Source: CAZGMN01 sp964645765
GTDB lineage: Bacteria; Acidobacteriota; Aminicenantia; Aminicenantales; Aminicenantaceae
Reading direction: 5' to 3'
NCBI GenBank assembly: GCA_964645765.1
Contig: CAZYBE010000031.1
Coordinates: 1 to 37,604, forward strand
DNA: 37,604 nt
In this document: positions 23,458-32,060 of the stretch, piece by piece
Position numbering within the stretch: position 1 is the stretch's first letter
Layout: every line of letters starts with the position of its first letter
Position numbers and translations under genes: made by a program
Notes under the pieces: generated by a model
Databases searched by the model: none
What the model saw: only the letters and a program-made list of their open reading frames with translations
What the model was told of the DNA's origin: nothing

Positions 23458-24752
23458 TAAGAAAATTTTTCCATGCAATTCTTATCTGCCTTTGTCTTTT
23501 CTCTGTTGATAAGATTCTTTTTTCACAGAGCAGAAACACAGACAAGAAGATACAGGAAATCGTCCGGGAGATATCTCCAGAGCTTGTCGAGATTCGCAGG
23601 GACATTCATGCCCATCCAGAACTGGCCTTTGAGGAAAAGCGGACTTCAGCTCTTGCCGCCGCCTATCTTGAGAAGCTCGGCCTTGAAGTGAAAAAAGGCT
23701 TTGCCAAGACGGGCTTGCTCGCCGTCCTACGCGGACAGAAAGGCGGCCCGGTCGTCGGGATGAGAGCAGACATGGATGCCCTCCCCATCAGTGAGGAAAC
23801 AGGTCTGCCTTTTGCTTCGCAGGAAAAAGTCATAATCGATGGAATCGAGCAGGGAGTCATGCACGCCTGCGGCCATGATGTCCACACCACAGTCTTGCTC
23901 GGCGTGGCAGGCGTGCTTTCCCGCTTAAAAGACAATTTTAATGGTACGGTTCTTTTTGTCGTTCAGCCGGCCGAAGAAAAAGGAGACGGAGCCAGCGAGA
24001 TGCTCAAAGAGGGTTTGTTCAGGGATATCAAGCCCGAGGCAATGTTTGCTTTTCACGTGAATGACACGGCCAAGGCAGGTGTTATCACCTACACGCCAGG
24101 ATATTCAGGAGCGAACTGCGACGGATTCCACCTTATCATCAAATCAGAAGGGTGCCACGGCGCTTCTCCCTGGTCCTGCGTTGACCCGATCGTCGTCGGC
24201 TCTCAGGTTGTCGTTGGCCTTCAGGTCATGATCTCCAGGGAAATTGATGTTAACCAGAACACGGTGATCACGGTCGGCTCTTTTCATGCCGGGTCAGCTT
24301 CGAACATTATTCCGGAGAAGGCAGAGCTGCGGGCGACAGTGAGGACTTATGGCGATGAGCAGAGGAAGTTGGTGAGACAGAAGGTGGAGAGGCTGGTCAC
24401 CAATATCTGTGAGGGTGCAGGTGCTCAGTTTGAGCTCGGATACTATTTTGCAACACCTTCTCTTTATAACGACCCGGCGCTTCTCAAAGAAATCCTTCCG
24501 ACAGTGGAGAGAGTGTTGGGCGGAAAAGAATTTCTTAAAGAAGAGCTTCCGGAAATGGGCGGCGAGGACTTCAGTTACTTTGCCCGCGAAGCTCCTTCAG
24601 TTATGCTTGGTCTGGGCGTTGTTCCCGAAGAGGTGGCCAAGACTTCTGTCCATTCTCCGACGTTTATCGTTGATGAGCAGAGCATTCCTCTCGGTGTGAA
24701 AGTCATGTGCTCGGTTATTCTCGATTACCTGAACAAGCACAAAAAGCACTAA
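23454..24752 (+). CDS. Exported M20D-family amidohydrolase
   Basis: A 432-residue metal-dependent amidase/carboxypeptidase of the M20D (hippurate hydrolase, IAA-amino acid hydrolase) group that releases amino acids from N-acyl or N-carbobenzoxy-like conjugates. Visible motifs are RRDIHAHPELAFEE (46-60), GMRADMDALPI (102-112), HACGHDVHT (137-145), QPAEEKGDGA (171-180) and MGGEDFSYFA near the end. These supply the two-metal ligands and the catalytic Glu. A hydrophobic N-terminus (FFHAILICLCLF) suggests export or a membrane anchor, so it likely works on periplasmic substrates. The GGGAGG ribosome binding site lies inside the preceding NUDIX stump. The gene ends 13 bases before the scaffold gap. 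Confidence 0.92.
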   Translation: MIRKFFHAILICLCLFSVDKILFSQSRNTDKKIQEIVREISPELVEIRRDIHAHPELAFEEKRTSALAAAYLEKLGLEVKKGFAKTGLLAVLRGQKGGPVVGMRADMDALPISEETGLPFASQEKVIIDGIEQGVMHACGHDVHTTVLLGVAGVLSRLKDNFNGTVLFVVQPAEEKGDGASEMLKEGLFRDIKPEAMFAFHVNDTAKAGVITYTPGYSGANCDGFHLIIKSEGCHGASPWSCVDPIVVGSQVVVGLQVMISREIDVNQNTVITVGSFHAGSASNIIPEKAELRATVRTYGDEQRKLVRQKVERLVTNICEGAGAQFELGYYFATPSLYNDPALLKEILPTVERVLGGKEFLKEELPEMGGEDFSYFAREAPSVMLGLGVVPEEVAKTSVHSPTFIVDEQSIPLGVKVMCSVILDYLNKHKKH

Positions 24753-24765
24753 AACTTTTTTTTGG

Positions 24766-24865
24766 NNNNNNNNNNNNNNNNNNNNNNNNNNNNNNNNNNN
24801 NNNNNNNNNNNNNNNNNNNNNNNNNNNNNNNNNNNNNNNNNNNNNNNNNNNNNNNNNNNNNNNNN
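24766..24865. other. Assembly gap of 100 N
   Basis: Exactly 100 undetermined bases, the standard placeholder for a scaffold join of unknown length. The neighbourhood across it (M20 gene and esterase) is supported only by scaffolding. No gene is cut by it: the M20 stop precedes it, and the esterase starts 76 bases after it. Confidence 0.98.
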
Positions 24866-24872
24866 GAAGCAG

Positions 24873-24898
24873 GATTCGCAGAGCTCTCTGCAAATCCG
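24873..24898. repeat. Hairpin before the esterase gene
   Basis: GGATTCGCAGA (24873-24883) and TCTGCAAATCC (24888-24898) pair with one mismatch around a four-base loop. It lies between the gap and the esterase ribosome binding site. It may be a repeat edge at the contig end or part of the 5' leader. Confidence 0.5.
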
Positions 24899-24941
24899 CT
24901 AAGGAGATTATGAATTCGTTTTTGTTTAAAAAGGAGGAAAG

Positions 24942-26597
24942 ATGAAATTGAAAAAAAATATTGCCATTCTTGTCATCACATTTTTAATTATTACTTCTAG
25001 TGCCCTTTCAAGCCCCTCTTTTGAGCAAATAACGCAGTCAAGACTAAGATTTGAAATATCTTTCCCGGCTTCAGTGCGCTCAGAAGCGCTCACAGGCCGC
25101 ATATTCGTCATGGTCTCCAGGAATAGCAGAAGAGAACCTCGGCTTCAAGCCGGATCCTGGAATAATAGCGTTCCATTCTTCGGATTAGATGTCGAGAACT
25201 TTAGGCCTGGCGAAGTCGCAGTCATTGATGAAAATGTTCTGGGTTATCCATTAAGAAGCTTGAGCGAAATTCCAGCAGGTGATTTCTATGTTCAGGGTTT
25301 AGCCAATATCTACACGCAATTCAAGCGTTCGGATGGTCACGTGATATGGGCTCACATGGATCAATGGGAAGGGCAGAGATTCAATATCTCGCCTGGTAAC
25401 CTTTACAGCGATACCATGTCCGTCCACCTTGACTCTTCAACTGGATACACAATTAAGCTGGATTTGAACAAGGTCATTCCTCCCCTCAAGATTCCAGAGG
25501 ACACGACATGGGTCAAGCATATTAAAATTCAGAGTAAGATTCTCACCGAATTTTGGGGCCGTCCCATTTATTTGGGAGCCATAGTCCTCCTTCCTCAGGG
25601 CTATGATACTCATTCTGATGTTTATTATCCTGTTCATTATATCCAAGGTCATTTCTCCCTCCGCTCCCCAAATGGATTCGCAGAAGGCAGTGATTATTAC
25701 AAAATTTGGACATCAGAAAATTTCCCACGCATGATTTGCGTCACCTTCCAGCATCCATGTCCTTATTTTGACGACTCCTATGCAGTCAATTCTGAAAATT
25801 GCGGTCCCTATGGAGATGCCATTATGACCGAACTCGTCCCCTATATTGAGGAACACTTTCAAATTATAAAGAAGCCTTATGCTCGAACTTTATCAGGAGG
25901 CTCCACAGGAGGGTGGGAGGCCCTGGCTTTACAAATCTTCCATCCAGACTTTTTTGGAGGCACATGGAGTTTTTTTCCTGATCCCGTCGACTTCAGATAT
26001 TACCAACTCACGAATATTTATGAAGACAAAAATGCCTTTTATACAGAGTCCGAATGGATGAAGGCTGAACGTCCGATGATGCGGGATATTCATGGCCAGG
26101 TTCTGGTGACTTTGCGACAGCTCAGCCAGCTGGAAGCTGTGCTTGGTTCAAAAGGAAGGTCCGGTCAACAGCTCGATATATGGCAAGCCGCATACGGCCC
26201 CGTGGGCAAAGATGGTTACCCAAAGCCTCTCTGGGATAAATTGACGGGAGAGATCGACCACGAAGTTGCTCAATATCTTAAAGAACATTATGACCTTCGC
26301 TATTATCTGGAAAAAAATTGGTCCTGGCTTGGTCCTAAGCTTGTGGGAAAATTGCATATATTTTGTGGAGATATGGATAATTTCTATCTGAATGAAGCTG
26401 TCTATGAGCTTGAGGCATTCCTTGATAGCACAAAAAATCCTTATTATGACGGTTCTTTTCAATATGGACGGCCCAGAAAGGGCCACGGTTGGACGCCTTT
26501 TAACCGAGCCAGAGGAGAGTTTGAAAAAACAATAGCTGAATATGTAACAAAAAATACCCCAAAAGAGGAAGATACAAAAAAGAGAATAGAAAAATAA
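24942..26597 (+). CDS. Secreted esterase, alpha/beta hydrolase fold (esterase D-like)
   Basis: A 551-residue protein with a signal peptide ending near ALSS. Residues about 30-190 are a beta-rich N-terminal region (GRIFVMVSRNSRREPRLQAG). The catalytic domain follows: YPVHYIQGHF, MTELVPYIEEHFQI, then the nucleophile elbow TLSGGSTGGWEAL with Ser about 321, and a C-terminal GRPRKGHGWTPF carrying the likely catalytic His. This arrangement matches esterase D/feruloyl-esterase-type putative esterases, so a secreted acyl or sugar ester is a reasonable substrate guess. AGGAGG lies five bases before ATG 24942. It is 20 bp upstream of the Memo-family gene and co-directional. Confidence 0.8.
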   Translation: MKLKKNIAILVITFLIITSSALSSPSFEQITQSRLRFEISFPASVRSEALTGRIFVMVSRNSRREPRLQAGSWNNSVPFFGLDVENFRPGEVAVIDENVLGYPLRSLSEIPAGDFYVQGLANIYTQFKRSDGHVIWAHMDQWEGQRFNISPGNLYSDTMSVHLDSSTGYTIKLDLNKVIPPLKIPEDTTWVKHIKIQSKILTEFWGRPIYLGAIVLLPQGYDTHSDVYYPVHYIQGHFSLRSPNGFAEGSDYYKIWTSENFPRMICVTFQHPCPYFDDSYAVNSENCGPYGDAIMTELVPYIEEHFQIIKKPYARTLSGGSTGGWEALALQIFHPDFFGGTWSFFPDPVDFRYYQLTNIYEDKNAFYTESEWMKAERPMMRDIHGQVLVTLRQLSQLEAVLGSKGRSGQQLDIWQAAYGPVGKDGYPKPLWDKLTGEIDHEVAQYLKEHYDLRYYLEKNWSWLGPKLVGKLHIFCGDMDNFYLNEAVYELEAFLDSTKNPYYDGSFQYGRPRKGHGWTPFNRARGEFEKTIAEYVTKNTPKEEDTKKRIEK

Positions 26598-26616
26598 TGC
26601 GCAGGGAGGGTCAAGC

Positions 26617-27669
26617 ATGAAAATCTTCATCAAACTTTTCGCCGTGGGAATGGTCTTCGCGACCCTGGCAGCTCAGGAAACGCGGCCTATCCGGGATGAC
26701 GTTGGCTTCTGTTGGAACCCGGTGAGCATGCAGGAACTCGTGAATTATCTCGAGGGCCAGGAAAAAGAGAGTTTCAAGGCTGAGGGGCTGGTCGCCGCCA
26801 TTTCTCCCCATGACGATTATCTTTATGCCGGGCGCGTCTATTACCCGCTCTTCAAGATTCTGAAGGCCAAAGAAGTGGTCATCTTCGGCGTCACCCATGG
26901 CGTTGTGAGAAAGGAGATCAATGACCCGCAGAACATGCTGATCCTGGACGAATTCAAATACTGGCCTGGCTTGAAAAAGCCCATCGCCGTCTCCGGACTG
27001 CGGGAATATCTCAAAGATCGGCTCGACAAGACTGTTTTCATTACCAATAACAAGGCCCACGAGCTCGAGCATTCCATCGAAGCGCTGCTGCCTTTCCTTC
27101 AATATTTCAATCCCGAGGTTAAGATCACGCCCATCATGGTCACGCCCATGCCCTTCACAAAAATGGAGGAGATCTCCGCGAAGCTGGGCGAAGTGATTGC
27201 GGGCTACATGAAGGAGAAAGGGCTTGTGGCTGGCAAGGACATCTTTTTTCTGATCTCGTCCGACGGCAACCATTACGGAAAAGACTTCAACAATTCGCCC
27301 TTCGGAGAAGGCGAAAAAGCCTGGGCTGCGGCACTCCAACTCGACCAGCGCCTGATTCATTCTTATCTCACGGGCGTTCTGGACAGCGGCAAGGTCGAAG
27401 GCCTGACCAAGGAGCTTTGGGGACAGACCTACCTCGAATACCGCAATACCTATTGGTGCGGAAAATACTCAATCCCCTTCGGCCTCTTGACCTCTGAGAA
27501 AATCATGGAGCGCACCATGAATAAAAAGATCAGCGGCACGCTCTTCCGCTTCTCAGACACCTACAGCGAAGGTGTGCTTCCGCTTAAGAAAACGGGCATG
27601 GGAACGACAGCCCCTTTTTCGCTCCGACACTGGGTCAGCTTTTTCTCCATAGGATATTATGCGGAATAG
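26617..27669 (+). CDS. Memo-family protein (AmmeMemoRadiSam protein B-like)
   Basis: A 350-residue protein with a short signal-like N-terminus. SPHDDYLYAGRVYYPLFKIL, then EVVIFGVTHG and DGNHYGKDF correspond to the conserved histidine-bearing segments of the Memo family, a dioxygenase-like fold (LigB relatives). In this copy PHAG is replaced by PHDD. ELEHSIEALLPFLQYF is the family's conserved helix. In other genomes the domain occurs with AMMECR1 and a radical SAM protein; neither neighbour is present, so it may have a separate role. AGGGAGGG just before ATG 26617 supports the start. G+C is visibly higher than in the esterase gene. The palindrome at 27693 follows and may terminate transcription. 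Confidence 0.82.
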   Translation: MKIFIKLFAVGMVFATLAAQETRPIRDDVGFCWNPVSMQELVNYLEGQEKESFKAEGLVAAISPHDDYLYAGRVYYPLFKILKAKEVVIFGVTHGVVRKEINDPQNMLILDEFKYWPGLKKPIAVSGLREYLKDRLDKTVFITNNKAHELEHSIEALLPFLQYFNPEVKITPIMVTPMPFTKMEEISAKLGEVIAGYMKEKGLVAGKDIFFLISSDGNHYGKDFNNSPFGEGEKAWAAALQLDQRLIHSYLTGVLDSGKVEGLTKELWGQTYLEYRNTYWCGKYSIPFGLLTSEKIMERTMNKKISGTLFRFSDTYSEGVLPLKKTGMGTTAPFSLRHWVSFFSIGYYAE

Positions 27670-27692
27670 AACACGTTTGGAAAGCGAAAAGG

Positions 27693-27715
27693 AAAAAGGG
27701 GACAGTCCCCTTTTT
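27693..27715. repeat. GGGGACAGTCCCC palindrome, copy 2
   Basis: Identical over 23 bases to the copy at 3760-3782, in the same orientation. It lies 24 bases after the Memo-family stop codon and about 70 before the end of the converging serine hydrolase gene, well placed for a bidirectional terminator. Confidence 0.88.
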
Positions 27716-27782
27716 ATTTATGGAAAGCGAGAAAATTTTATTCACTGGTGAGCTTGAAGAAATTCATAAAGCAATAGACAGA

Positions 27783-29339
27783 TTATTCGAGTCGGCCCTT
27801 TATCGGGATTGTACCCAACCCGGTCTTTTCCACGAGTTGTCCAGTGACCTGGTTGCCCTGAAAAGTTAATTCCAGACTATATTGGTTGATATTTCCGGTT
27901 TCATCGATATCGACCACAAAGGTGTTTTGCGATTTCCAGGCTCCCTTGGAAGCAACGGGTATTCCAAATCGTCCCGGAGCGATGCGTGGCACACCATCCA
28001 GTCCTATGAGAAACTCGAGCTGGGGTTTGTCCGAAAAACCGCTAACCAGGGCGCATCGCAGAATGGCTTCCGCTTTGTCCTTAAAAGTCAATGTCAAAGA
28101 TTGTAAACCCACGGGATTAGGCTGAAGTGTGAAAGTTTTGCCGGAAATTGCCTTAGCAGTCTCCGGCCAGGCAATGGCTTCGCTTTTCTCGGCTTTTGAG
28201 GGCTCGGCAGCGCGTTTGATACTGCGTTCAAGTCGAGCAACTCCAACTGAATCTGCCGCGAGAGGTTGGTCTCGTTTGATTGCAGATATAAGAAAAGGCC
28301 CTACTTTTCCCGGCTCGAAACCACCTCCAGTAAAAACAATGACGACATTTTTCTCCGGCCAGATGATGATTCTTTGTCCGCCGCGTCCGCGCGCTTCCAA
28401 TAGTCCGGCAGGCTGGGAGGGCATCCACCACAAGTACCCATAGCCACCGCCGTCCTCGAAAGAAACATGCTTTTTCGTCGCCATTTGCACCCAGTTGGCG
28501 GACAGGATTTGTTGACCATCCCACTGGCCGTTATTCAAGAACAGATAACCGATCTTGGCCATGTCCTGCGGCCTTAACTGCAAATCTCCCCAACCGTGAT
28601 TATCCTCGCCATTGCGATCGAGAGGCCAAATCACATCAGAAATTCCGAGAGGCTCGAATAAGTGCCGGGCCGCAAATTGAAGAGCGCTCATCCCGGTGGT
28701 TTTCCGAATGATTGCGGAAAGGAGGTGGACAGCGCCGCTGTTATACTCAAATCGCATTCCCGGCGCATAGCTCATCGGCAGGTCCAGCATGAATTGAATC
28801 CAATCAGGACTCCCCATCATTTGGGAAAGTGTCACCTCTGTCGGGGAATTGATGCACTGCAGACCCGATTGCATCGTCAAAAGATGCTCAACTGTCATCG
28901 CCTTTTTGCGCTCGTCCAGGTTAGCCACTTTTCTTTCCCCAAAAAAACCGAGCACCTGCTGTGAAACATCCTCGATAAAACCCTTGTCGATGGCGATGCC
29001 TGTCAGCGTGGAGGTGATGCTTTTTGTGACTGATGCGACATCGTGCCGCGTATTCGGCTTATAAGGATAGAAATATACGTCGGCCACAATGTAACCATTC
29101 CGTATGACCAGCATGCTGTGCGCACGCAAATTATTGTTGAGAATGAATTCCACCGCTTCAGCCAGTTTGTTCGAGTCAATGCCTTGCTGCTCCGGCGTGG
29201 ATGTCCGCCAGCCTTTAGTCGGCCAATATGAATGGGCGAGAGAGACCAGGGAAAGAATAACCACGAGAGCGACCTTGAGGGATAGAAAGTTCGTTTTTTG
29301 TGCGGCGCGGCCGCTCTCCCTCTTAAACTTTGAAATCAT
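27783..29339 (-). CDS. Beta-lactamase-like serine hydrolase (class C/esterase type)
   Basis: A 518-residue protein with an N-terminal membrane or signal segment (VALVVILSLVSLAHS). The penicillin-binding-protein/class C beta-lactamase signature is present: SVTK at 103-106 (SxxK catalytic Ser), EYNSGAVHL (YxN), and GGGYGYLWW with a following RGGQRIIIWPEKNVVIVFTG near the end of the catalytic domain. The extra about 150-residue C-terminal part is beta-rich and found with other such hydrolases. Family members include DD-peptidases, esterases and lactamases, and the sequence does not decide among them. GGGGAG about seven bases before the ATG supports the start. It is convergent with the Memo-family gene and divergent from the sigma-54 activator. 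Confidence 0.87.
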   Translation of the reverse strand: MISKFKRESGRAAQKTNFLSLKVALVVILSLVSLAHSYWPTKGWRTSTPEQQGIDSNKLAEAVEFILNNNLRAHSMLVIRNGYIVADVYFYPYKPNTRHDVASVTKSITSTLTGIAIDKGFIEDVSQQVLGFFGERKVANLDERKKAMTVEHLLTMQSGLQCINSPTEVTLSQMMGSPDWIQFMLDLPMSYAPGMRFEYNSGAVHLLSAIIRKTTGMSALQFAARHLFEPLGISDVIWPLDRNGEDNHGWGDLQLRPQDMAKIGYLFLNNGQWDGQQILSANWVQMATKKHVSFEDGGGYGYLWWMPSQPAGLLEARGRGGQRIIIWPEKNVVIVFTGGGFEPGKVGPFLISAIKRDQPLAADSVGVARLERSIKRAAEPSKAEKSEAIAWPETAKAISGKTFTLQPNPVGLQSLTLTFKDKAEAILRCALVSGFSDKPQLEFLIGLDGVPRIAPGRFGIPVASKGAWKSQNTFVVDIDETGNINQYSLELTFQGNQVTGQLVEKTGLGTIPIKGRLE

Positions 29340-29500
29340 GCCGTTCTCCCCTCAGGAATATATCGCCGCTGGATGATCAGTGTCAAGAAAAAGAAAAAAG
29401 AGAAAATGCGATGATAATTTCCTTTTCTGACTCCCAATGATATTGACCATTTTTGCTTGCGATTTCGTGTGCTGCCATCGGGAAGGAGTATAGATTGGGG

Positions 29501-29524
29501 AAAAAAGGGGACTGTCCCTTTTTT
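29501..29524. repeat. GGGGACTGTCCC palindrome, copy 3 (inverted, imperfect)
   Basis: The reverse complement of copies 1 and 2 with one C missing from the right arm: six A, GGGG, ACTGT, CCC, six T. It lies about 90 bases upstream of the sigma-54 activator start. A long open frame that spans it (from 29453) is only an extension and encodes the tell-tale KKGDCPFF peptide. Confidence 0.85.
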
Positions 29525-29611
29525 GTTGAACTGGCGGAAGAATATCCATTCCCAGCCGAATTTTATGCGGAGATTTGTAAATCCTGCGAGAAATTGCTAA
29601 AATTTATAATA

Positions 29612-31018
29612 ATGTCAAAAGCTGAAGACTATAAGGATAATTATAAAAGAGAGCGAAATTTTCAAGTTAACCTCGTCGTAGTAGCTAAAGACTCCTCTCT
29701 CTATGATTCCCTGAAGAGCCTCTCTTTACCATCAAACTTCAACATTTTCTTTTGCGGCCTAGAAGAGGATATTCTTTCCTTTATTGAGCGCCATTTCATC
29801 CGTGTGTCTTTTCTTGACATGAAGGAAGGAGGAAAGGATGAACTTCATCTTCTGCAAAAACTAAAAGACTTTGATTCTCTCCTTGAAGTGATTATTGCCG
29901 GCCCCCCTATACCTTCAGAAGAGGTTATGAGCTGGGTTAATAAGGGAGCAACAGATTATTTAGTAAAACCTATTGTTTCGGAGAAAATTCAGGCAGTTTT
30001 AAATAGGATTGCCAAGAAAGGGATCCTCAGAAGAAAGACTTTTCTCCTCGAAAAAAAACAACAGAGAAAATACTATTTTTATGGGTTAATCAGCAAAAAT
30101 CCCCAGATGTTTGAAATCTTTTCCCTCATTGAAAATATCGCCAAACATTTCTCTGCAATCTTGGTCACTGGAGAAACAGGAACAGGAAAGGAGATGATAG
30201 CTCGCGCGATTCACCGCCTCAGCCTCCCAGAAGCTAAAAAATATGTCATCTGCGATTGTGCCTCTATACCAGAAAATCTTTTTGAATCCGAACTCTTTGG
30301 GTACACCAAAGGAGCATTCACTGGCGCTGACAAAAATAAAAAGGGCTTATTCGAGGAAGCCGATGGAGGAATCATCTTTCTGGATGAGATTGCAGAAATT
30401 CCTGTGGCCATCCAGGCAAAACTGCTCAGAGTCTTGGAGAACCATGAGTTCAGACCCCTCGGTTCGAACGAAAACAGGAACATCAATGTTAGAGTAATTG
30501 CTGCCACGAGCCATGATTTGAGAGCTGGGATAAGAAACACCACCTTCCGCGATGACCTTTTCCACCGTTTAAATAAAGTCGAAATCCAACTCCCTTCTTT
30601 GAGAGAGAGAGTCGATGACATTCCACTTTTATTGAGATATTATCTTCAGAAATTTAATAAAACTTTCTCCAAGCAAATCCATGGAGTCTCTCGAGAGGTT
30701 CAGCAACTTTTCTTCAAATATGATTGGCCAGGGAATGTAAGAGAGCTCGTTAATGTTTTGGAAAGTGCTTCACTTATCTGCAAAAAAGACTTCATTAATC
30801 TCCTCGATTTGCCAAAATACCTTCAGAATTTCTCGTCTACTAGAACCAAGTTCCCCATTATCGATAGACAAAATCTCAGCTCCCTGAAAAACTTGGAAAA
30901 AGATTACATTGAATATCTCGTGAAGACTACCAACCACAATTTGAGAAAAACAGCCAAAATCTTAGGAATATCGCGAACAACCCTCTATAATAAAATGAAC
31001 AAGTATAATCTCAGCTGA
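29612..31018 (+). CDS. Sigma-54-dependent response regulator (NtrC family)
   Basis: A 468-residue transcription activator. The receiver-like domain (about 18-130) keeps a plausible phosphoacceptor Asp at 69 (RVSFLDMKE) and the conserved Lys at 119 (YLVKP). The AAA+ domain has GETGTGKE (187-194), the sigma-54 contact loop GAFTGA (234-239) and Walker B IIFLDE (254-259). A Fis-type helix-turn-helix closes the protein (NLRKTAKILGISRTTLYNKM). ATG 29612 is preferred; the frame extends upstream to 29453 across a repeat. No sensor kinase is present. Two inverted repeats and a -24/-12 promoter lie directly downstream, so its likely target is the 31436 operon, possibly with others elsewhere. Confidence 0.93.
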   Translation: MSKAEDYKDNYKRERNFQVNLVVVAKDSSLYDSLKSLSLPSNFNIFFCGLEEDILSFIERHFIRVSFLDMKEGGKDELHLLQKLKDFDSLLEVIIAGPPIPSEEVMSWVNKGATDYLVKPIVSEKIQAVLNRIAKKGILRRKTFLLEKKQQRKYYFYGLISKNPQMFEIFSLIENIAKHFSAILVTGETGTGKEMIARAIHRLSLPEAKKYVICDCASIPENLFESELFGYTKGAFTGADKNKKGLFEEADGGIIFLDEIAEIPVAIQAKLLRVLENHEFRPLGSNENRNINVRVIAATSHDLRAGIRNTTFRDDLFHRLNKVEIQLPSLRERVDDIPLLLRYYLQKFNKTFSKQIHGVSREVQQLFFKYDWPGNVRELVNVLESASLICKKDFINLLDLPKYLQNFSSTRTKFPIIDRQNLSSLKNLEKDYIEYLVKTTNHNLRKTAKILGISRTTLYNKMNKYNLS

Positions 31019-31223
31019 TAGCCCCTCTCTATTCTCCCACCTTTTCTCTCCGCTAACTCTTCTATTCTCGACCCTTCCTCGCCATATTTCACTGTAATTT
31101 TCTTGCAGGACAGCTTTTTTCCAACGAAAACTGAAACTGTTTTCAATTAATTTATCCTCTGAGGAGCCTTCTGCTTTCGCATTCAAAACTAACAAAGTCC
31201 AAATAGCGTGTAAATAGAGGACA
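31019..31223. other. Intergenic stretch after the sigma-54 activator
   Basis: It is pyrimidine-rich (CCTCTCTATTCTCCCACC) with no clear terminator. The minus open frame 30962-31195 overlaps the end of the activator gene and shows no start signal or domain. Nothing else is seen. Confidence 0.4.
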
Positions 31224-31240
31224 TGTTCATAAATTGAACA
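31224..31240. promoter_or_regulatory. Upstream activator site 1 (TGTTCA-N5-TGAACA)
   Basis: TGTTCA (31224-31229) and TGAACA (31235-31240) are separated by five bases. The centre is about 179 bases before the -12 element of the sigma-54 promoter. It matches site 2 in sequence and spacing. Confidence 0.75.
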
Positions 31241-31303
31241 CGTCTCTTCTTTGAAAGCTAATGTATTTATAATAAATAAATTAAATTTTGCCCATTTGAA
31301 AGG

Positions 31304-31322
31304 TTGTTCATTTTCTGAACAA
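31304..31322. promoter_or_regulatory. Upstream activator site 2 (TGTTCA-N5-TGAACA)
   Basis: TTGTTCA (31304-31310) and TGAACAA (31316-31322), seven-base arms with five bases between. The centre is about 98 bases before the -12 element. It lies 81 bases from site 1, close to a whole number of helical turns (about eight). Paired sites at this distance are typical for NtrC-type activators. Confidence 0.8.
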
Positions 31323-31396
31323 ATAAATTTTTCTTTTCTTTGCCGCTATTTTAGATAATTCTTTTTATATCAATAACATAGATATTCAATCATTTT

Positions 31397-31411
31397 TGGC
31401 ACTAATCTTGC
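31397..31411 (+). promoter_or_regulatory. Sigma-54 promoter (-24/-12)
   Basis: TGGCAC (31397-31402) followed after five bases by TTGC (31408-31411) agrees with the consensus TGGCAC-N5-TTGCW, with the usual 10 bases between the GG and GC. Transcription would start at about 31423, just ahead of AGGAG at 31425-31429. Confidence 0.9.
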
Positions 31412-31435
31412 GAAGAATATCTGTAGGAGATGAAA

Positions 31436-32056
31436 ATGGAAGAAAAATTAATAATATTTACCTTTCTCTTAGTACTCATTCTTTCCTCCGTGACTTATGC
31501 CGAATCTACCGAAATTATTCTTCCAACCTTTTTGCCCCAGAATAATCCCCTCAAAATTTATTTCCCTTCTTTATTACCTGTCCTTTATCAATCGAAATTT
31601 GCTGCAAAGAATTCAAGTCCTCCATCCCTTTTTCAAAGAGAAGAAAATTCTGAATTGCTAAAAACAGTGGCTGAGATAAAAAATATTCCATCCTTGTCCT
31701 CGGGACAAAAATTTCTAGAAAACCATTCAAGAATGAAGAGTCTCGAGAGTTCTTTTTTTCAGGTCTCTCTAATTACGTTTATCGCTTTGAATATTATCGA
31801 TTATTATTCAACGCGAGAGGCCTTGAAATACCCTGGTCTTAAGGAGGGAAATCCACTCCTTTTGCCTTTCGTTAAAGATCCATATATTTTTGCGACAGTC
31901 AAGTTCGGACTTACAGCCTTGAATTATTTCAATATGAAAGCCATTTATAAGAAAAATAAAAAGTTGGCTTGGGTTGTCACCACCATCTCCAATTTTGCTC
32001 TTTCCTATATTGTCATTAATAATTTCAGGCTTATTCAAAAAGCAAAACACAGCTAA
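31436..32056 (+). CDS. DUF5658-like membrane protein under sigma-54 control
   Basis: A 206-residue protein with an N-terminal signal or anchor (LIIFTFLLVLILSSVTYA), a polar region of about 75 residues, and a C-terminal set of three or four membrane helices. ALNIIDYYSTREALKYPGLK then EGNPLLLPFVKDP matches the DUF5658 pattern, with an Asp in the first helix and a conserved NPL. The role is unknown. ATG 31436 is chosen over ATG 31430 because AGGAG sits directly against the latter. It is the first gene after the -24/-12 promoter and ends 4 bp before the Fis-domain gene, so the two are probably co-transcribed. Confidence 0.82.
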   Translation: MEEKLIIFTFLLVLILSSVTYAESTEIILPTFLPQNNPLKIYFPSLLPVLYQSKFAAKNSSPPSLFQREENSELLKTVAEIKNIPSLSSGQKFLENHSRMKSLESSFFQVSLITFIALNIIDYYSTREALKYPGLKEGNPLLLPFVKDPYIFATVKFGLTALNYFNMKAIYKKNKKLAWVVTTISNFALSYIVINNFRLIQKAKHS

Positions 32057-32060
32057 AGCC

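Noticed and set aside
24597..24913. Open frames spanning the N block
   Set aside because: They contain undetermined residues and are artefacts of translating Ns.
27720..27870. 49-codon plus-strand frame starting MESEKILFTGELEEIHKAID
   Set aside because: The start looks protein-like, but there is no ribosome binding site, no family match I recognise, and it runs antisense into the confident serine hydrolase gene.
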